A stretch of DNA of 64,000 bases from Dyadobacter diqingensis (GCF_024220585.1 NZ_JAMXKF010000002.1:753392-817391), one strand, 5' to 3'. Positions 45,651 to 54,291 are shown, numbered from the stretch's first letter. Numbers and translations: made by a program. The notes: generated by a model from the letters alone, not told the origin.

Positions 45651-46385
45651 CTATTTTGAAATCAAGAAAACGTCTAAAAATGCTCGGGTGACAGCGCTGC
45701 TCACACCGTTTCCCTTCACACGTACATCCACGACATCACCCGCATTTAATTTAACAATCGCTGAACCGGAAGCTGCAACGCCGGACCCTGCCGGAGCATT
45801 CCCTACACAGAGTTCACGTAAAAAGGTACCATTCACATAGATGTAGAAGTATATACCTTGTAGAGTGGATATAATTGCAGTTGTGAAGTTACCATTAACC
45901 TGATAGTAACCTGTTCCCCCCGACGGTACGGTGAAATTGTCATTAACTAAATCGAATGTGGTGTTTTTATCAAAGGTTGCATTGTAGAACTTTATCTTGT
46001 TAAATACGCTTGCAGAGATGGTCTGATTCGCATCAGTAGACCCTTTTGTTACGGCAAAAACAACCGGAACATTTTGTGCAGCCGGCGTTTTCCAGCTAGC
46101 CTCTCCACTTACGTCCGAAGTTAAAACCCTATCATCTCCTTGCGTCCCATCAGCAATAGTGACTTTCCCGGTTTTCTTGATAAATACCTTATTAGCAACT
46201 GTGGAACTTTCCACTTCCAGGTTGTTATTGGCATCAATCGTCGTCGGATTTGTACCGATTTTTACCTGTGCAAACAAAGTCGAAGAGGCTAATAACATGG
46301 CGGATGCAAACACCGCTGTTTTGAGCGTTTGTCCTCTCCAAGGTGGCGCGGTCAAAGCTTTTATAACTATTTCTTTTTTGTTCAT
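45651..46385 (-). CDS. Array protein 6: constant N-module plus C1q/TNF-like jelly roll
   Basis: 244 residues; signal peptide ends L-F-A-Q. After it comes the constant module: V-K-I-G-T-N-P-T-T-I-D-A-N-N-N-L-E-V-E and later G-K-V-T-I-A-D-G-T-Q-G, L-T-S-D and S-W, to about residue 105. The variable C-terminal half fits a C1q-like beta-jelly roll (F-T-V-P, G-Y-Y-Q-V-N-G, I-Y-V-N-G-T-F, A-I-V-K-L-N-A-G-D-V-V-D-V-R-V). It is most similar to array protein 2 in that half. Such domains trimerise and bind ligands at the cell surface in other bacteria; the function here is unknown. Confidence 0.8.
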   Translation of the reverse strand: MNKKEIVIKALTAPPWRGQTLKTAVFASAMLLASSTLFAQVKIGTNPTTIDANNNLEVESSTVANKVFIKKTGKVTIADGTQGDDRVLTSDVSGEASWKTPAAQNVPVVFAVTKGSTDANQTISASVFNKIKFYNATFDKNTTFDLVNDNFTVPSGGTGYYQVNGNFTTAIISTLQGIYFYIYVNGTFLRELCVGNAPAGSGVAASGSAIVKLNAGDVVDVRVKGNGVSSAVTRAFLDVFLISK

Positions 46386-46456
46386 TGAATAAAATGTTTA
46401 CGGTTGTTGATTACTGGATTAAGAAGACAGTGTTGTGAGAATTGAGAAAAAACGCC

Positions 46457-47116
46457 TTATAGCTTGAATACTACAACCGACAGCTTCCTTACTTTCCAGG
46501 CACTCGTAAAATTGAAGCCCCCTCCCCGGTATATTTTGGGGCTGATTTTTTCCCCTGCTGTCAGATATTTGATTCCATTGACTGAACGCGGGTTCCACGT
46601 TGAAGAACTGTATCGAATACCACCATCTTCGATATCCAGATTACTAAGTTCGATGGTAAATAGCTCACCAGCCGTTCCTAAAATTTCAAGACTGTAATTG
46701 TATTGATAAAACCCGTCGGATGGAGCCGTAAATTCTCCGTTGGTTGCGTTGTAGGTGGAGCCGTCACCAGATACATATGGAATTGGTGGTGACCACATAT
46801 ATCCGGTCGGTTGAAGCGTATTGGGATTGTTCGCCATTAAAATAAGCGTATACGATGGCTGCCAGCTTGCATTTCCATTAGCGTCTGAGGTAAGAACTTT
46901 TCCATTTCCTTCCGTTCCGTCGGTAATTGTAACCTGGCCTGTTGTCTTATTAATACTCGTTTTTCTTCCGGTTGTTGAAGCCTCGACTTCTAGGCTTTTT
47001 GTTGCATCAATCACCGTCGGATTCGTACCGATTTTTACCTGTGCGAACACGGGCGAAGCGCTCAGCGTGGCAGCAAGAAAGAAAGCCACTAGTGTGAAGA
47101 ATTTGTGTGTTTTCAT
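46457..47116 (-). CDS. Array protein 5: constant N-module plus divergent beta domain
   Basis: 219 residues; signal ends V-F-A-Q, followed by V-K-I-G-T-N-P-T-V-I-D-A-T-K-S-L-E-V-E-A and T-T-G-Q-V-T-I-T-D-G-T-E-G-N-G-K, L-T-S-D-A-N-G, and then S-W. The C-terminal part differs from the others (Y-M-W-S-P-P-I-P-Y near the start, then F-T-A-P-S-D-G-F-Y-Q-Y-N-Y and L-T-A-G-E-K-I-S-P-K), still with a jelly-roll-like rhythm. Its signal region is the most divergent in the array, suggesting older separation. Secreted; role unknown. Confidence 0.75.
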   Translation of the reverse strand: MKTHKFFTLVAFFLAATLSASPVFAQVKIGTNPTVIDATKSLEVEASTTGRKTSINKTTGQVTITDGTEGNGKVLTSDANGNASWQPSYTLILMANNPNTLQPTGYMWSPPIPYVSGDGSTYNATNGEFTAPSDGFYQYNYSLEILGTAGELFTIELSNLDIEDGGIRYSSSTWNPRSVNGIKYLTAGEKISPKIYRGGGFNFTSAWKVRKLSVVVFKL

Positions 47117-47219
47117 TGTGTGTTTTCTATGCAGATTTTAGGTTAATTTTGTATTAGTACCAGTCTTTATGTTGTTGCTCATATACTGATGTAAGCCTTA
47201 TTATCTTGTTATTAAATGG

Positions 47220-47858
47220 TTAATTCAGGACAATCAGGCAAGAGAAGACAATCCCCCCCGTAGTACTACCATTTGATTTTTCCAAAAAGAGACTAAATGA
47301 ATTTGACGTTTTATTATAAACCAATGGGAGTAATATGTCATTTGCCCAGTCAGGTGCAGTCCCACTATAATTGCTTGAAGTAAAAACTTGATAATTGGTA
47401 GTTCCCAAATCAGGAAAGGTCATTGTTAGGATAGTCTTTCCATAAACACCACTATAATAAGAATAGCAGGTTGCACCTGTAAAGTATCCTCCAACAGTTA
47501 TTGGACCAGCAGGACAGATTCCAATGTCAACCTGAGAAAGTACACTTCCGATGTGAATTTTCGAAATTTCAGATGTGGGTGGTGTCAACGCTCTCACATT
47601 GCCGGCAGCATCAATGGATAAATACTTATCCGTGGTCGCGCCCGTCGGAGTGTTTTCAATCACAACGGTTCCATCCGCCTTATTTACGATAACCTTCTTG
47701 TTATTAATCGCTTCCACTTCCAGATTGTTATTTGTTCCAATCACCGTCGGGTTCGTACCAATTTTCACCTGCGCAAAAGCAGAAGAAGTGGCTAAGAGCA
47801 TGGCGCCTGCAAATAGCGCCGCATAAATCGTCTTTGAGCATGTAGCTGTTTTATTCAT
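47220..47858 (-). CDS. Array protein 4: constant N-module plus divergent C-terminal domain
   Basis: 212 residues; signal ends A-F-A-Q, followed by the constant V-K-I-G-T-N-P-T-V-I-G-T-N-N-N-L-E-V-E. The second part of the module is altered (A-D-G-T-V-V-I-E-N-T-P, S-I-D-A-A-G-N-V-R). The C-terminal part, with three Cys (including I-G-I-C-P-A-G-P and S-C-L-I-V-L-N), does not show the C1q ligand-edge pattern and looks like another small beta domain. Unknown function; likely co-expressed with the neighbouring paralogues. Confidence 0.72.
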   Translation of the reverse strand: MNKTATCSKTIYAALFAGAMLLATSSAFAQVKIGTNPTVIGTNNNLEVEAINNKKVIVNKADGTVVIENTPTGATTDKYLSIDAAGNVRALTPPTSEISKIHIGSVLSQVDIGICPAGPITVGGYFTGATCYSYYSGVYGKTILTMTFPDLGTTNYQVFTSSNYSGTAPDWANDILLPLVYNKTSNSFSLFLEKSNGSTTGGIVFSCLIVLN

Positions 47859-47925
47859 TGTTGATTAGTTTTGGTTGTTATTGAAATGTGGTAAAAACTT
47901 AGTCGTGATCAAGTTACCCAGGCCT

Positions 47926-47950
47926 TTACCGATTGTGAATTGATGTTATC
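47926..47950. repeat. Degenerate REP-like unit, array spacer 3
   Basis: The spacer between array genes 3 and 4 holds TTACCGATTGTGAATTGATG, a decayed form of the palindrome seen at 49520-49542. The pairing is broken, so only similarity in place and sequence supports it. Confidence 0.35.
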
Positions 47951-47966
47951 CCGGGTATAATATTTG

Positions 47967-48656
47967 TCAATCTGGAATTCTTGTCACCCTCAGGTAAGCA
48001 TTCCAGCAATACGCGTTTGTGTTGGTCGACGAGTAAAGAAATCCGTAAATCTTATCACCGGCAGCGTACTTGGCAGTCTGGGTCATTACCCGCGCTACGC
48101 TGCTCCCTGTACTCGTGGTGTAGTCCGTAGAAATACCAAGTGTCCCCTGAACAGCCAAAATCATGTATGTATTTACAAGACCACATCGAGCGCCTACTTC
48201 TACATTGTAGACTCCCGCTTCGGGCACTATATATGCGCGCTCTGTTACATCATAGCCTGTGTAACCCGCACCTGGAACAAGGGTATGACGCGATGCAATA
48301 CCTCCACCATTAGAATGTTGCAGTAACTCGTTTCCACTTGCTTGTTCACCTAAAAACACCGTTGTCGGGACTTTCAGCGTGCTCAATGTCTGCCAGGTTG
48401 CCTCGCCATTAAGATCGGATGTAAGAATTTTCGCTGTACCCTGCGAACCATCAGCAATCGTTACTTTGCCCGTTTTCTTGATAAAGACTTTATTTCCTGT
48501 CGTAGAACTTTCCACTTCCAGGTTATTATTTGCGTCAATCGTCGTAGGATTCGTGCCGATTTTTACCTGCGCAAAGACAGAGGAAGTTGTGAAAAGTATT
48601 GTCCCTATAAAAAGCGCGGGATAAATTGCTTTTGACACCGTATTTTTTATGTTCAT
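47967..48656 (-). CDS. Array protein 3: constant N-module plus jelly-roll-like domain
   Basis: I start at 48656 (M-N-I-K-N-T-V-S-K); upstream codons only extend into the spacer. The mature protein begins V-K-I-G-T-N-P-T-T-I-D-A-N-N-N-L-E-V-E-S, followed by G-K-V-T-I-A-D-G-S-Q-G and L-T-S-D-L-N-G, with DNA almost identical to that of array gene 2 across the signal and this region. The C-terminal half differs (R-A-Y-I-V-P-E-A-G-V-Y-N-V-E-V, then Y-A-A-G-D-K-I-Y-G-F) and ends with two Cys-free strands; it has a C1q-like pattern. Secreted; ligand unknown. Confidence 0.78.
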   Translation of the reverse strand: MNIKNTVSKAIYPALFIGTILFTTSSVFAQVKIGTNPTTIDANNNLEVESSTTGNKVFIKKTGKVTIADGSQGTAKILTSDLNGEATWQTLSTLKVPTTVFLGEQASGNELLQHSNGGGIASRHTLVPGAGYTGYDVTERAYIVPEAGVYNVEVGARCGLVNTYMILAVQGTLGISTDYTTSTGSSVARVMTQTAKYAAGDKIYGFLYSSTNTNAYCWNAYLRVTRIPD

Positions 48657-48689
48657 TTCTTTACTATTTTTGGATGGTTTAGAATCATG

Positions 48690-48735
48690 TTGCAAACGCC
48701 TTGTTAGTTGTACCACAGGTAGCAAATTGGTGTTA
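48690..48735. repeat. Degenerate REP-like unit, array spacer 2
   Basis: ATGTTGCAAACGCC at the left and GCAAATTGGTGTTACC at the right correspond to the two ends of the spacer units at 45572-45625 and 49490-49549. The central palindrome is partly lost. It lies right after the stop of array gene 2. Confidence 0.45.
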
Positions 48736-48741
48736 CCCAGC

Positions 48742-49431
48742 CTATTGCGAAATGTAGCTCATAGTAAGCTCGCCCCCGGGCCCAGAGGTGACCATTGAGC
48801 CGGAAAAACGGAAGTCAAGCACATCGCCCATGTTTAATTTTAACAGCGCGCCACCACTCGCTGACGTACCAACATAAGCTGGCGAATTCCCCTGTATGAC
48901 AATGTTTTGCGGTAAGTTATTTACATAAGCCTGCACGTAAATCCCCTGCTCAGTAGGTTGCCAATAGGATGTAATTGCCCCACTGACCTGATAATAACCG
49001 GTTTTCGGAATTACAACTTCGTCAGTTGCCAAATTTAGGCTGGTGCTTTTGTCAAATCGTACTGAAGTGAAATTCAACTTTACGACCGTAGCCGTTGTCG
49101 GATTGTAAAAACTGCCGAAATAGGCGGAAAGCTGGACAGGTGAATCGGGCACCGGAGCATTTGCCCAGGTTGCCACTCCGTTCGCATCTGACGTTAGCAC
49201 CTTGCCATCGCCCTGCGAGCCATCAGCGATTGTAACTTTACCTGTGGTTTTATGAACGGAAACCTTGTTCCCGGCCATAGAACTTTCCACTTCCAGGTTA
49301 TTATTCGCGTCAATCGTTGTAGGGTTCGTACCGATTTTCACCTGCGCAAAGACAGAGGAAGTTGCTAAAAGTATCCCTCCTGCGAATAGCCCGGAATAAA
49401 TCGCTTTAAAAATTGTATATTTTATGTTCAT
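48742..49431 (-). CDS. Array protein 2: constant N-module plus C1q/TNF-like jelly roll
   Basis: 229 residues; signal ends V-F-A-Q. Constant module V-K-I-G-T-N-P-T-T-I-D-A-N-N-N-L-E-V-E-S, then T-T-G-K-V-T-I-A-D-G-S-Q-G-D-G-K and L-T-S-D-A-N-G-V-A-T-W. The C-terminal jelly roll (V-V-I-P-K-T-G-Y-Y-Q-V-S-G-A, then Y-V-Q-A-Y-V-N-N, L-L-K-L-N-M-G-D-V-L-D-F-R-F) matches C1q-like domains and array protein 6. The near-identity of its first 300 bases to array gene 3, against a different second half, points to recent duplication or gene conversion of the constant part. Confidence 0.8.
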   Translation of the reverse strand: MNIKYTIFKAIYSGLFAGGILLATSSVFAQVKIGTNPTTIDANNNLEVESSMAGNKVSVHKTTGKVTIADGSQGDGKVLTSDANGVATWANAPVPDSPVQLSAYFGSFYNPTTATVVKLNFTSVRFDKSTSLNLATDEVVIPKTGYYQVSGAITSYWQPTEQGIYVQAYVNNLPQNIVIQGNSPAYVGTSASGGALLKLNMGDVLDFRFSGSMVTSGPGGELTMSYISQ

Positions 49432-49452
49432 TGTTTTAATGTTTTGGGTGTT

Positions 49453-49549
49453 TTAAAATCGCGTTTTGAGGGCGCTGCAACGTTAATTGTTAAAATCGCG
49501 TTGCGTCGGAGCTCCATTCAACACCGACTGCAAATCGGTGTTATAGCAT
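49453..49549. repeat. REP-like palindrome with direct repeats, array spacer 1
   Basis: AACACCGA-N7-TCGGTGTT at 49520-49542 is a perfect 8-base palindrome with a 7-base loop. TTAAAATCGCGTT occurs twice, at 49453-49465 and 49490-49502. The layout (GCGTTGC to the left, palindrome, then TTA) is shared with the unit at 45572-45625. It is 58 bases after the stop of array gene 1. Confidence 0.65.
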
Positions 49550-49599
49550 GGTAAGCGGCATCTTTGATCTAACTTTTTTAGTGTGCTTTTACAATGTTT

Positions 49600-50418
49600 T
49601 TATTGTTCAAACAAGCTGATCGTTTGTACGATATTTTGAACATTGTACCAAAGACCAGCTGTGCAACCCAGGCACGGTATAACACTGTAGGTGATTTTGT
49701 CTCCTGCATTTAAATAGACTGTCAATGCATGGCTAAATGGAATCTGATATCCTGTTGGGCCTCCGTAATTGAATTGACTTCTCTGCTCTATCGTGCCACC
49801 AACAGGAGTTACATTAATGTACGAAGTAAATGAACCACTATATCCCCCGCCATTCCAAAATCCATTTGTGAAAGATTGAGTGCTTGTGTAATATCCAGAT
49901 ACAGGGGCTGTGTAGGTACCGCCAGATCCCGCATTGTAAGAGTCAAAAGTTTCAGTAGCAGCAATTTGATCTTCCGGACCATTGTTATAATAGTAAACAG
50001 GGCCAGGCGACTTACCAGCCCAGACCACACGATAACCTTTGAAAGTTTGTGGGTTTTGACTTACCCAACCAAATCCATCCCAGTAATACACTCCAATTCC
50101 TGCGGCAGGGTACAGTTTACCATTTGTTCCATTACCTGCTGTAATGCCAGCGTTTGTATTATGGACCTGCATACCTGGCGAGGTGGTTGCTGTTCCGCTG
50201 CCAGCGATTGGTGCAAACACAATCGTACTTGTCAACGAAACTTGTGGCAATCTTAAACCTTTTGTTCCGCTTTCAATTTCGAGTGCGGACCCGGCGGCAA
50301 TCGTCGTAGGATTATCCCCCACCTTCACCTGCGCAAAAACTTGGCTTATGCTTAATAAAATTACCGCCACGAGTGGCAGCGAGCGAAATGTTTTGGATTT
50401 TAAATGTTTGTTTTTCAT
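49600..50418 (-). CDS. Array protein 1: founder-like secreted protein with variant N-module
   Basis: I start at 50418 (M-K-N-K-H-L-K-S-K), which gives a clean signal ending V-F-A-Q; the frame is open further up without need. Residues after cleavage read V-K-V-G-D-N-P-T-T-I-A-A-G-S-A-L-E-I-E-S-G-T-K-G-L-R-L-P-Q-V, the more widespread form of this motif. It then runs through M-Q-V-H-N-T and G-V-Y-Y-W-D-G, as in other Bacteroidota secreted proteins. The C-terminal part (T-Y-T-A-P-V-S-G-Y-Y-T-S-T, then V-Y-L-N-A-G-D-K-I-T) is again jelly-roll-like and contains C-L-G-C. It is the most upstream gene of the array, with a long intergenic region before it. Confidence 0.78.
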   Translation of the reverse strand: MKNKHLKSKTFRSLPLVAVILLSISQVFAQVKVGDNPTTIAAGSALEIESGTKGLRLPQVSLTSTIVFAPIAGSGTATTSPGMQVHNTNAGITAGNGTNGKLYPAAGIGVYYWDGFGWVSQNPQTFKGYRVVWAGKSPGPVYYYNNGPEDQIAATETFDSYNAGSGGTYTAPVSGYYTSTQSFTNGFWNGGGYSGSFTSYINVTPVGGTIEQRSQFNYGGPTGYQIPFSHALTVYLNAGDKITYSVIPCLGCTAGLWYNVQNIVQTISLFEQ

Positions 50419-51490
50419 TAAAATGAGGTAAAAATTGGTGAATAATAAGTTTGATATCGGATAAAATGAACCAACCAGATGTAAATTGTCAGGCAAAACG
50501 AGTCCCCTGCTCATTCCCTTTGGGAAGAGCCAGAATTATCAAAAACCTTCGGGTATGCCCGCATTATCGGCTGGCAATAACCACCAGACTAGTCAAAACA
50601 AAATATGATTACAGGTTAAATCATCATTGCCGTGAGGGTCTAAACGTTTATCTTTTTTCTCATAATTTTTGGAGTCGGGTTAAAATAATATAGACAAATA
50701 TTAACTACACACGTATTGTCACATCAGAGATATCTATGCCTCAATAGTTCCTATATCAAAATTTGGAAATAAAAACAGCAAAGCTTATAGATGTGCCTCC
50801 GGCCTGTTGTAGAAATATATCGACAACGATATAGAGATCTGAATCAAATGCCTTTAATTATGCTTGAATAGAGACAAATCCGTCGAAAATATTTATAAAC
50901 GTACCCATCCCAGGTACCTGCGAATGGGTGGTAGAACTTTGAACTTGTTTGCCAAAATACCTTATCCTGCCGCGATATGGAGCCATAAGTTTGGCGAATA
51001 TCCGAAGTTTCCGGATTAATTTTTTCCGGGGCTAAACCCTTAAAAGAGCGTGAAAGAAACATATAAACGATTTTTAATAGTGTATGAATGAAAGTCCTAA
51101 GACGGCTGTAAAGTTGAAATGTTGGAATAATAATTTTTATAGAGACCGGTGTACTTTAAATTAGAAATTTATCGACAATCGATTTTAAAGGCCATTTTCA
51201 TCTCAACTATAAATACTACACTCATCCGCGTATATATTTGAGTCGAAGGGTATGGACAAATGTCATTTTTAGGATTTTGTTATTCTCACTAACAACAAGA
51301 AACCTAAAAAACAAGCCAGCCATGTCACTCAGGCCTATTCTCTCCTGAATCAGACGTTTACAAATAACAAAATATCGGGAGGTGCTAAAAACAGGTTTCT
51401 GTCAAGCTAAAACATTTGAAACATATCCTGCCTTCTCCTTTTCTTCTACAAAATATTTTTCAAATTGCTGGGCAGCGGACCTCTTTTACC
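50419..51490. other. Long gene-free region before the surface array
   Basis: About 1.07 kb, AT-rich. No frame longer than 80 codons has protein-like composition. A TTTTTAGG/CCTAAAAA pair with an inner TTGTT/AACAA (51266-51310) could be a weak terminator for the response regulator that ends at 51491. The rest probably contains the array promoter and operator sites, but I cannot place them with confidence. Confidence 0.4.
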
Positions 51491-52126
51491 TCAGTAACCT
51501 CTTATCAAAGAGACCTTTTTTGCCAATTCAATCTGGTCAGCAACTTTCAACTTGTCGAAAATTCTTCTTTTGTAAGTACTTATTGTGTTTTCTTTAAGGT
51601 TGAGGATAATGGAAATTTCCTTTGTCCATTTACCTTCAACCAGCAGCTCCATGACGCGCATTTCACGCGGAGATAGCGTAGTTACCGCATTTTTCAGGTT
51701 TTTGTTTGATTTACTTCCTATATTCCTGAGCAGACTTTGCTGAATATTGTAACTAACATATTTCCCCTGGTCTGCAATGGCCCTGAATGCAATCTGGAAT
51801 TCTTCGCTCGAAGCAGTTTTAGAAATATATCCGTCCGCGCCCGCCTGAAGATATGGTAAGGCATAAACTTCCTCATCGTGCCCTGAGTGTATTAGAATTA
51901 CGATATTGGGTTGTTTTTTACGGATCATATCGATCATTCTGATATTTTCTCCACCGGGCACTTCAATATCCAGTATAAGAATATCTGATTTTGCAGTCGC
52001 CAATAAATTTAATCCCGCTGGAAACGTATCGGCCATTTGAACCACAGCCTTGGGAAATCCTTCGTGAATCATATGTTTAAGCGCAAACCTAACTAAGGGG
52101 TGATCTTCAATAATAATTACATTCAT
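51491..52126 (-). CDS. NarL/LuxR-type response regulator, canonical receiver
   Basis: 211 residues. The receiver has Glu7-Asp8 in V-I-I-I-E-D-H-P, phospho-acceptor Asp53 in I-L-I-L-D-I-E-V-P-G-G, Ser81 and Lys103 (Y-I-S-K-T), all as needed for phosphorylation. The LuxR domain begins L-S-P-R-E-M-R-V-M-E-L-L and recognises DNA with T-I-S-T-Y-K-R-R-I-F-D-K. It is closest to the 53647 regulator and should receive phosphate from a histidine kinase, possibly the one at 54355. It is the gene immediately upstream of the surface array. Confidence 0.9.
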   Translation of the reverse strand: MNVIIIEDHPLVRFALKHMIHEGFPKAVVQMADTFPAGLNLLATAKSDILILDIEVPGGENIRMIDMIRKKQPNIVILIHSGHDEEVYALPYLQAGADGYISKTASSEEFQIAFRAIADQGKYVSYNIQQSLLRNIGSKSNKNLKNAVTTLSPREMRVMELLVEGKWTKEISIILNLKENTISTYKRRIFDKLKVADQIELAKKVSLIRGY

Positions 52127-52311
52127 GATTTTGTTTGATTAATTGCCGTCTTACGACGGATAGAGAGTAACTTTTCAACATCCTGTAAAAGGTAAATTTT
52201 GTTTTCCAGGCTCAATTGTGGACTTCGTCAGAAAAATCTTAAAACAACTTCTCAAATAACTAACCCTAGTATATATACGAAACCCAAATCAAGTATAAAA
52301 AGACTTTTAAA

Positions 52312-52914
52312 TCAGGAAACTTTTGCCAATAAATCTATTACATTATCGACCTCCATCTTTTTATATAAATTGAATTTGATCGTACTGACCGTGGATGGAG
52401 CCAGACTTAGCACTTTGCTGATCTCCGCTGTCCGCATTCCTCTCAGGAGTAAAAATGAAACCTGCGTTTCTCTCGGCGAAAGTGATTTTATCACACTGCG
52501 GCGCCTTAAATCAGTCAATAGAAAATCGCTAATACTTTCAGGAATATATTTCTGTCCAAGGAGGACTCTCTTACACACGGATTCAAACTCGGATATACTT
52601 ACGGATTTAAGACAAATATAATCCGCGCCCTTTTTTAGAAGTTCAACAGACATTTGCTGATCATTTTCTTCTCCAAAAAATAAGACTTTCAGTCCCGGAT
52701 ATTCCCGTCGAAATTTATTAAATTGTTGGATATCGTCACGGGTAGTCAGTTCCATATCAGCAATCAGGATTTTGACAGCCTGCCCCAAATTTTCTCTGAC
52801 GTCTCTCCAGCTGTTCACCTCGACAATATCCGGGTTTGATATAAATTTATCCAGCGCGATTTTTATGCCGATCCGCATAAAACTGTTTTTCATCAACAAT
52901 ATTGTCCGATTCAT
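52312..52914 (-). CDS. NarL/LuxR-type response regulator with altered acidic pocket
   Basis: I start at 52914 (M-N-R-T-I-L-L-M-K-N); seven further codons upstream are possible. The receiver keeps Asp53 (L-I-A-D-M-E-L) and Lys103 (I-C-L-K-S), but the acidic pair that binds Mg is replaced by Lys-Asn (residues 9-10), so phosphorylation is probably impaired. LuxR part: L-S-P-R-E-T-Q-V-S-F, A-P-S-T-V-S-T-I-K-F-N, N-V-I-D-L-L. Its closest relative is the 41888 regulator, which has lost even more sites. It stands between two canonical regulators. Confidence 0.85.
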   Translation of the reverse strand: MNRTILLMKNSFMRIGIKIALDKFISNPDIVEVNSWRDVRENLGQAVKILIADMELTTRDDIQQFNKFRREYPGLKVLFFGEENDQQMSVELLKKGADYICLKSVSISEFESVCKRVLLGQKYIPESISDFLLTDLRRRSVIKSLSPRETQVSFLLLRGMRTAEISKVLSLAPSTVSTIKFNLYKKMEVDNVIDLLAKVS

Positions 52915-53646
52915 ATGGTGTGTTGTAAAGTACAAATTACGTATTGTTTAATTTACTGATCAAAATCTCACATTTCAATAGGTGATGCTAATTGCAACAA
53001 TAATTGCTAAGTTTCCTGCCAGTAAGCGATCATCAATTTTACTCAAAAACTTACCCCACAAATTGTAGCCGTCTGATCATAATTGAGCTTATACCCCTAT
53101 ACCAACGAGAGAAGTTTTCGACAAACCGACAGCGAAGATCGCCACGGAACCTGGTTTCATAAATAGTTGTCTGGTTTCATAAAAATCAAATTAGTAAATA
53201 CATAAGGTTTGGTGTGTGTAATAGATGTGCGGGCAATTTTGAGCCCTCAGGGCGTAAATGATACAATGACCGTTTATTGCTTTAGTTGGTGTTTATAAAT
53301 ATTAGTGCGCGCGTTTGGCGATCGAAATCTCTCTCATAACAATTGAGGCATTGCGACTTCTCAGTTATCGAATTTTCTTTATATCTCGGGTAGTATTACG
53401 AGATTGGAAATTATTTCAAAATGCTACGAATCGTTATTCTGATGAGTATTTAGGCCACAAAATGACATATTGTTGATATACAAATGTAAGTACTTGCCAA
53501 ATAATTTCGTAAGAACTAATCCATGTTGTTAATCGTACTTTTACTACAAAGTGAAATTTCATTGTCTACATTTTTAAACTAATTTGGTATAGATTTTTTA
53601 GTATTTTTTTGAATTAAACAGTAATTATTACAACCCTCCATAGAAT
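52915..53646. other. Gene-free divergent region between two response regulators
   Basis: About 730 AT-rich bases between the minus-strand regulator at 52312 and the plus-strand one at 53647. No coding frame, no strong hairpin and no clear consensus promoter was found. It is unusually long for a divergent promoter region in this window. Confidence 0.4.
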
Positions 53647-54291
53647 ATGAATTTAACATCACAAGTATTAGTACTGGAAGACCATGATATTGTGTCATCC
53701 ATGCTGGCCTCTCTATTAAAAGAGCATATCGCAAATGTTGCCATTGTTAAGGAAAAATCATTTCCAGCCGGCCTGGCAAGGATGCGTGACGGACTACAAT
53801 TCGATCTGATCATCTTAGATGTTAATCTGCCAGGGGGCGAATCTTATGGAATGATCGCTATTTTACGCAAGATTCAGCCTGCCGTAAGAATTTTGGTTTT
53901 TACCTCGCAAGAAGAAGAGCATCACGCGTTAAATTTTCTGAGCGCCGGGGCAAGCGGATATCTTTCAAAAAATGCCCCTATAGAAGAGATTGGTCTTGCA
54001 ATCTCAACAGTAATGAAAGATAAAAAATATATGACCTATGAAGTGCAGCAAAGGCTCGCTGAAAGCTTTTTTCAAAAGTCTGGTCCTGTGAAAGCATTTG
54101 AAAGTATGATTCTTTCGCCCCGGGAAACAGAAGTTTTAAATCTGCTTCTTGAAGGCAAATCAAGCAATCTGATCGCTCGGGAGCTTAATCTAAAAAAAAC
54201 TACGGTGAGCTCACACAAGGCACGTATTTTTGAAAAAATGAATGTTACTAACACCATTGATCTCTTTAAAAAAATGAAGTTAGATAGCTGA
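53647..54291 (+). CDS. NarL/LuxR-type response regulator, canonical receiver
   Basis: 214 residues. Glu11-Asp12 (V-L-E-D-H-D), phospho-acceptor Asp58 (L-I-I-L-D-V-N-L-P-G-G), Thr86 and Lys108 (L-S-K-N) are all present. LuxR helix-turn-helix: L-S-P-R-E-T-E-V-L-N-L-L, T-T-V-S-S-H-K-A-R-I-F-E-K-M. It converges on the histidine kinase gene at 54355 (64 bases between stop codons), and is the best candidate partner for that kinase. Likely controls local genes, perhaps the surface array. Confidence 0.9.
   Translation: MNLTSQVLVLEDHDIVSSMLASLLKEHIANVAIVKEKSFPAGLARMRDGLQFDLIILDVNLPGGESYGMIAILRKIQPAVRILVFTSQEEEHHALNFLSAGASGYLSKNAPIEEIGLAISTVMKDKKYMTYEVQQRLAESFFQKSGPVKAFESMILSPRETEVLNLLLEGKSSNLIARELNLKKTTVSSHKARIFEKMNVTNTIDLFKKMKLDS

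Noticed and set aside
42810-50418. Surface array read as a phage tail-fibre or CRISPR-like region
   Set aside because: No phage structural, lysis or integrase genes and no short regular repeats; every unit has its own signal peptide.
50844-51062. 72-codon minus-strand frame in the gap before the array
   Set aside because: Composition looks random, it has no start signal, and nothing supports translation.
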